NCBI GenBank assembly: GCA_951813325.1 | Contig: OX638350.1 | Coordinates: 1,227,029 to 1,291,028, forward strand | DNA from: an uncultured Acidimicrobiales bacterium | Lineage (GTDB): Bacteria; Actinomycetota; Acidimicrobiia; Acidimicrobiales; Bin134 | DNA length: 64,000 nucleotides | Direction of reading: 5' to 3' | Part shown: piece after piece, positions 60,628 to 64,000 of the stretch | Layout of the letters: every line of letters begins with the position of its first letter | Numbering within the stretch: the stretch's first letter is position 1 | Translations under genes and position numbers: made by a program | Notes under the pieces: model-generated | What the model was told of the DNA's origin: nothing | What the model saw: only the letters and a program-made list of their open reading frames with translations | Database searches by the model: none

Positions 60628-62177
60628 CTATTCCCTCCAATACGGGGCGCGCAGGGCTTGCTTGTTGATTTTGCCCATGGCGGATCGGCCCAGGAGCCCT
60701 TCGGTGACGTGTTCAACCGACTGGGGGCATTTGTAGTGGGCGATGCGGTCGCGGCAGAACGCGATGATCTCGGCCTCTGAGGGCGGCTGGCCGGGGTCGG
60801 CTGGTACCACCAAGGCCTTGAGCTGCTCGCCCATCTCCTCGTCGGGCACCCCGACGCAGGCCACGTCGGCCACGCCGGGGTGCTCCGCCAGCACCTGCTC
60901 GGTTTCGGCCGGATAGATGTTCACCCCACCCGACACCACCATGTCGGAGAACCGGTCGGTCAGGTACAAGAACCCGTCGTCGTCCACGTAGCCGATCTCT
61001 CCCAGGGTGAACACCCCTGGCCGAAGATGGGCGGCCGCCGTCTTCTCGGGGGCGTTGCGGTAGCGGATGCCCCGCCCGCTGCCGTCGGCGAAGTACACCC
61101 GCCCCTCCTGTCCTGTCGGCAGCTCGTCGCCGCCCTCGTCGACGATGAGCACCTCGAACGGCGGTACCGGCCGTCCCACCGAGCCGGGGTGGGCCAGCCA
61201 GTCCTCGGAGTTGATATGGCATGAGCCGCCCACCTCGGTGGATCCGTAGCCCTCGTAGACGATGGGTCCGAGCCACTCGATGATGGCCCGCTTCACCGGC
61301 ACCGGGCATGGCGCCCCGCTATGGGTCACCGAAACCAGGCTGTCGGTGCGATAGCGCAGTCTCATTTCCACGGGCAAGGCCAGCAGCCGGCTGAAGTGGG
61401 TGGGCACCATGAACACTCCCCGCGCGCGGTAGCGCTCGATGGCCGCCAGGGTGGCCTCGGCGTCGAATCGGCCCAGCACCGCTATTGGAGCCCCGCCCAT
61501 GAGGTTGCGGGTGGCTGCAAACGGCCCGGCGTGATACATCGGGCCCACCACCAGATGGGTGCCGATAGCCGCGTTGGGAGTTGCGCAGGTGGCGAAATAC
61601 TCGGCGACGGTCGCCCCGCCCTTGTACAGGCCAGGTGGGGCCTCCACCCCCTTGGGCCGACCAGTGGTGCCCGAGGTGTAGAAGAGAGATGGGGCAGCGG
61701 TGGGATGTCGGTTGGCGGGGGCTCGTCGGGCGCCAGGGCCAGGCCCTGTTCCCAGGAGATCACCCCGGGGCGATCAGGGCAGTGCCATCCCATAACGGCG
61801 ATGGGCGGCCCTCCAGAGGCATTGGACACTGCTTCGGCGGCCCGCACGCCCCGTTCGGCTGTCTCGGGGCCCACCAGCAGGAGGTTCGACGCCGAGTCCT
61901 CCAGGATGTACGTCAATTCGTCGGGGGTGAGGTGGAAGTTCACCGGCACCGCGGAGGCGCCGGCCAGCGCAGCAGCCACGTAGGCGATCACCGTCTCGGC
62001 CGAGTTCTCGGCGAACACTGCCAGCCGCCGCTCCGGTCCCAAGTCCAAAGAGCGCACCAGGTTGACCGCCCGGTTCATCATCTGGTCGAGGTCGGCCCAG
62101 CCCAGGGTGGTCTGCTGGTCGGCCAACGCCAGACGATCGGGGTCGTCTGAGGGGATGTGCTTGGTCAGAAGGGACAT
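60628..62177 (-). pseudogene. AMP-dependent acyl-CoA synthetase split by a frameshift
   Basis: Two overlapping frames together form one about 516-residue adenylate-forming enzyme. The first (from 62177) begins 'MSLLTKHIPSDDPDRLALAD' and goes out of frame near residue 157. The second frame holds the ATP motif 'SGTTGRPKG', 'EGYGSTEVGG', 'DRFSDMVVSGGVNIYP' and the C-terminal catalytic Lys region 'RSAMGKINKQ'. One missing base in the GGG run at 61702-61704 (CCC on the coding strand) explains the break. This can be a real mutation or a sequencing error. Substrate may be a fatty or o-succinylbenzoate-like acid, given the menaquinone neighbours. Confidence 0.85.
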
Positions 62178-62205
62178 GGAGAGGGCTTGGGTCTGCTCGT
62201 GCGAA

Positions 62206-62922
62206 TTAGAGCTCTCGGGTGGCGGTGATCAGCTGGGCGATGCCGCCGGAGAGCAGCTCATGGTTTACCGCGTCGAACCCGTGCCCGGCCAAAAGGCCGA
62301 GCATCTCTTCGGTGGGGGGCATATAGGCCACCGACTTGGGGAGGTACTCGTAGGCGGTCCGGTCCGACAGCAGCCCACCGATCAAAGGAATCACCTTTCC
62401 GAAGTACATCCCGTGGCCGAGCCGCATCACCGGGTTTGACGGCTCGGCCACCTCCAGCAGCGACACCCGCCCGCCCGGGCGCACCACCCGGGCCAGTTCG
62501 GCGAACAGGCCGTCCAGATTCACCACGTTCCGCAGAGCGAATCCGCAGGTGATGCCGTCGGCGCTTTCAGCAGGAACCGGAAGGCACAGGGCGTCGCCCA
62601 GCACCATTGGGGCGTGCAGCTTGCCCGTCGCCCGATACTTGCGGGCCGCGTGGAGCATGCCGGCCGACAGGTCGAATCCCACTGGGCTGAGCCCGGCGGC
62701 TTCCAGATCCCGGCACAGGTCCCCGGTGCCACACGCCAGGTCGAACACCCGGGCGCCGGTTGGCAGCCCCAGCATCCGTACGGACCGCCGCCGCCATCGC
62801 TTGTCCATGCCGAAGGTCAGCAATCGGTTGAGGAGGTCGTAGCGGGGGGCGATGGCGTCGAACATCGACCGAATCGCAGCTACCTTTTCTTTGCCCTGGG
62901 GCAGCGCAGAATCTGAGCTCAT
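62206..62922 (-). CDS. ubiE: Demethylmenaquinone methyltransferase (UbiE/MenG)
   Basis: Last step of menaquinone synthesis: SAM-dependent C-methylation of demethylmenaquinone. 238 residues. Motifs: 'MFDAIAPRYDLLNRLLTFG', SAM site 'FDLACGTGDLCRDLE', 'GDALCLPVP', and 'GFALRNVVNLDGLFAELARVVRPGG'-type block. ATG 62922 overlaps the mshD stop (ATGA). Confidence 0.94.
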   Translation of the reverse strand: MSSDSALPQGKEKVAAIRSMFDAIAPRYDLLNRLLTFGMDKRWRRRSVRMLGLPTGARVFDLACGTGDLCRDLEAAGLSPVGFDLSAGMLHAARKYRATGKLHAPMVLGDALCLPVPAESADGITCGFALRNVVNLDGLFAELARVVRPGGRVSLLEVAEPSNPVMRLGHGMYFGKVIPLIGGLLSDRTAYEYLPKSVAYMPPTEEMLGLLAGHGFDAVNHELLSGGIAQLITATREL

Positions 62923-63617
62923 TCGACAACCAGTCGATAGGCCCGGTTGGTGGCGTGATGGCCAAAGCCCAGGCTGCGGTAGGTGGCCACCGCCGGATGG
63001 TTGTCCGACTCCACATAGAGGAAGCCCGCGGTGAGCCCCTGATCGGCCAAATGGTCGAGTCCGGCCAAGGTTATGGGCTTGCCCAAGCCTTGGCCGTGGA
63101 AGTCGGGGTCGACCGCGATGGCGTAGATCTCACCTGCCGGCGGGGTCTCATCGGAATGGATCTTGGTCCAGCAGAATCCGGCCAGTCGTCCGCCTTGTTC
63201 GTACAGCCGGAATCCTTCGGGGTCGAACCATGTCTCGGCCATTCGGCCGGCCAGGTCGCGGTGGGTCAGGCCGCCCTGCTCGGGGTGCCAGTGGAATGCC
63301 CGATTGTTGACCCGTAGGAACTCGTCATCGTCGGAACCGGGTACAAAAGCCCTGGTTGTCAACGCAGAGCGGTCGGTGGGCAGTGGCCGCTGCATCCTCC
63401 ACAGATCTCGGTAGGGATGAAACCCCAGCCCATCGGCAAATAGATCGTCGTCGGCGCCAGCCCGCTCAATCCAGAGCTGCCCCTGCTGGCCGGCCTCGCT
63501 GCGGCCGACAACTGCTGTGATCTCATCGGCCGTGTTGTCGTCTCGGGGCTGGTCGGGGCCCACGGTGATCGACCAGGAGAACTCTCCCTGGTCGAGGAGG
63601 GCAACCGTCAGCGTCAC
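62919..63617 (-). CDS. mshD: Mycothiol synthase-like acetyltransferase (MshD)
   Basis: Last step of mycothiol synthesis: acetylates Cys-GlcN-Ins. The C-terminal GNAT domain is clear: 'NNRAFHWHPEQGGLTHRDL', 'FDPEGFRLYEQGGRLAGFCW', acetyl-CoA site 'IAVDPDFHGQGLGKPITL' and 'YVESDNHPAVATYRSLGFG'. From GTG 63617 (or 63626) the protein is about 232 residues, against about 300 in mycobacteria, so the first GNAT half is reduced. Divergent from nth with about 50 bases between starts. Confidence 0.88.
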   Translation of the reverse strand: MTLTVALLDQGEFSWSITVGPDQPRDDNTADEITAVVGRSEAGQQGQLWIERAGADDDLFADGLGFHPYRDLWRMQRPLPTDRSALTTRAFVPGSDDDEFLRVNNRAFHWHPEQGGLTHRDLAGRMAETWFDPEGFRLYEQGGRLAGFCWTKIHSDETPPAGEIYAIAVDPDFHGQGLGKPITLAGLDHLADQGLTAGFLYVESDNHPAVATYRSLGFGHHATNRAYRLVVE

Positions 63618-63670
63618 AGAAACCACGGTAGCGGCCCCGACACCAGACACCCGAGATAACATCCCGGCGA

Positions 63671-64000
63671 TGGGCAAGCCGCGCACCCCGAAAGGCCGGG
63701 CCAGACGCACGCATGAGCTGCTGGCACAGGAGTACCCCGAGGCGGTGTGCGAGCTGGACCACGACAGTGCATTCCAGCTGCTGGTGGCCACCATCTTGTC
63801 GGCCCAGTGCACGGACAAGCGGGTGAACATGGTCACTCCCGCTCTGTTCGCCGCCTATCCCACCCCCGAGGACCTGGCGGGAGCACCTCTGCCTCATGTG
63901 GAGGAGCTTGTCCGGTCCACCGGCTTTTTCGCCACCAAGGCCCGCAACATCGTGGGTATGGCCCAACAATTGGTCGACCGCTTCGACGGCGAGGTGCCCG
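63671..64000 (+). CDS. nth: Endonuclease III (Nth), 3' end outside window
   Basis: Base-excision repair glycosylase/lyase for oxidised pyrimidines. ATG at 63671; the frame is open to the window end, giving the first 110 residues. 'AFQLLVATILSAQCTDKRVNMVTPALFAAYPTPEDL'-type sequence and 'STGFFATKARNIVGMAQQL' match the N-terminal part of Nth; the catalytic Lys hairpin and the Fe-S loop would lie beyond the window. Confidence 0.9.

Noticed and set aside
60605..60632. Tandem GCCCTGTCGGCCTA at the menA end as a regulatory repeat
   Set aside because: Two 14-base copies covering the stop codon; too short and simple to claim a function.

Overview
The window is about 64 kb of high-GC DNA from an actinobacterium. 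Lineage markers are a mycothiol synthase (mshD-like), a bacterial proteasome activator (Bpa), menaquinone genes (menA, ubiE/menG), SepF instead of FtsA next to ftsZ, and a division/cell-wall cluster with a MraZ operator of short repeats. The gene mix (split Suf system, DUF222-HNH nuclease, many acyl-CoA, SDR and thiolase genes) fits a member of Acidimicrobiia; that class assignment is inference. I saw no rRNA, tRNA, CRISPR array, phage or plasmid module.

Layout. 1-4 kb: end of an IF-2B-like gene, a CapA-type lipoprotein, mutY, a flavin reductase and a gamma-carbonic-anhydrase-like protein. 4-8.2 kb: first Suf half-operon (sufB, a small Cys-rich protein, sufD, Rieske ferredoxin, sufC1), ending in a 162-bp IS630-type MITE. 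8.4-13.4 kb: a pterin dehydratase, a DUF222-HNH nuclease, a degraded stretch with truncated TetR and SRPBCC genes, then SDR and Rieske oxygenase genes behind a perfect TetR-like operator. 13.4-15.9 kb: second Suf half-operon on the minus strand (sufC2, sufS, sufU). 16-21.7 kb: metabolic and repair genes, the second MITE copy and an LplA-like ligase. 21.7-37.7 kb: the dcw cluster mraZ-[structured leader]-rsmH-ftsL-ftsI-murE-mraY-murD-ftsW-murG-murC-murB-ftsQ-ftsZ-yggS-sepF, with most genes overlapping by 1-4 bases and murF missing. 37.7-45.2 kb: ileS (minus), a DksA-like protein, lspA, rluD, an Rrf2 regulator, a phosphodiesterase and bpa. 45.3-48.9 kb: dnaE with DnaA-box-like sites upstream. 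49-54.6 kb: a CoA-linked catabolic cluster (SnoaL-like, DUF35, SCP2-type thiolase, Zn-dehydrogenase, SDR, Nfu-like). 54.7-64 kb: a secreted fibronectin-III protein with a tandem Cys/Asp-rich module, a YyaL-type thioredoxin protein, menA, a frameshifted acyl-CoA synthetase, ubiE/menG, mshD and the start of nth.

How the parts work together. The two Suf half-operons together supply a complete SufBCD scaffold plus the SufS/SufU sulfur source, with two different SufC ATPases. The dcw cluster makes lipid II and the divisome in one translationally coupled chain, apparently controlled by MraZ at a six-repeat operator and possibly by an RNA structure between mraZ and rsmH. The most interesting non-gene signals are the MITE pair inserted exactly at CTAG stop codons, the three-way-junction-like mraZ-rsmH leader, the six-unit MraZ operator, and a 35-bp tandem duplication at the place where murF should be.
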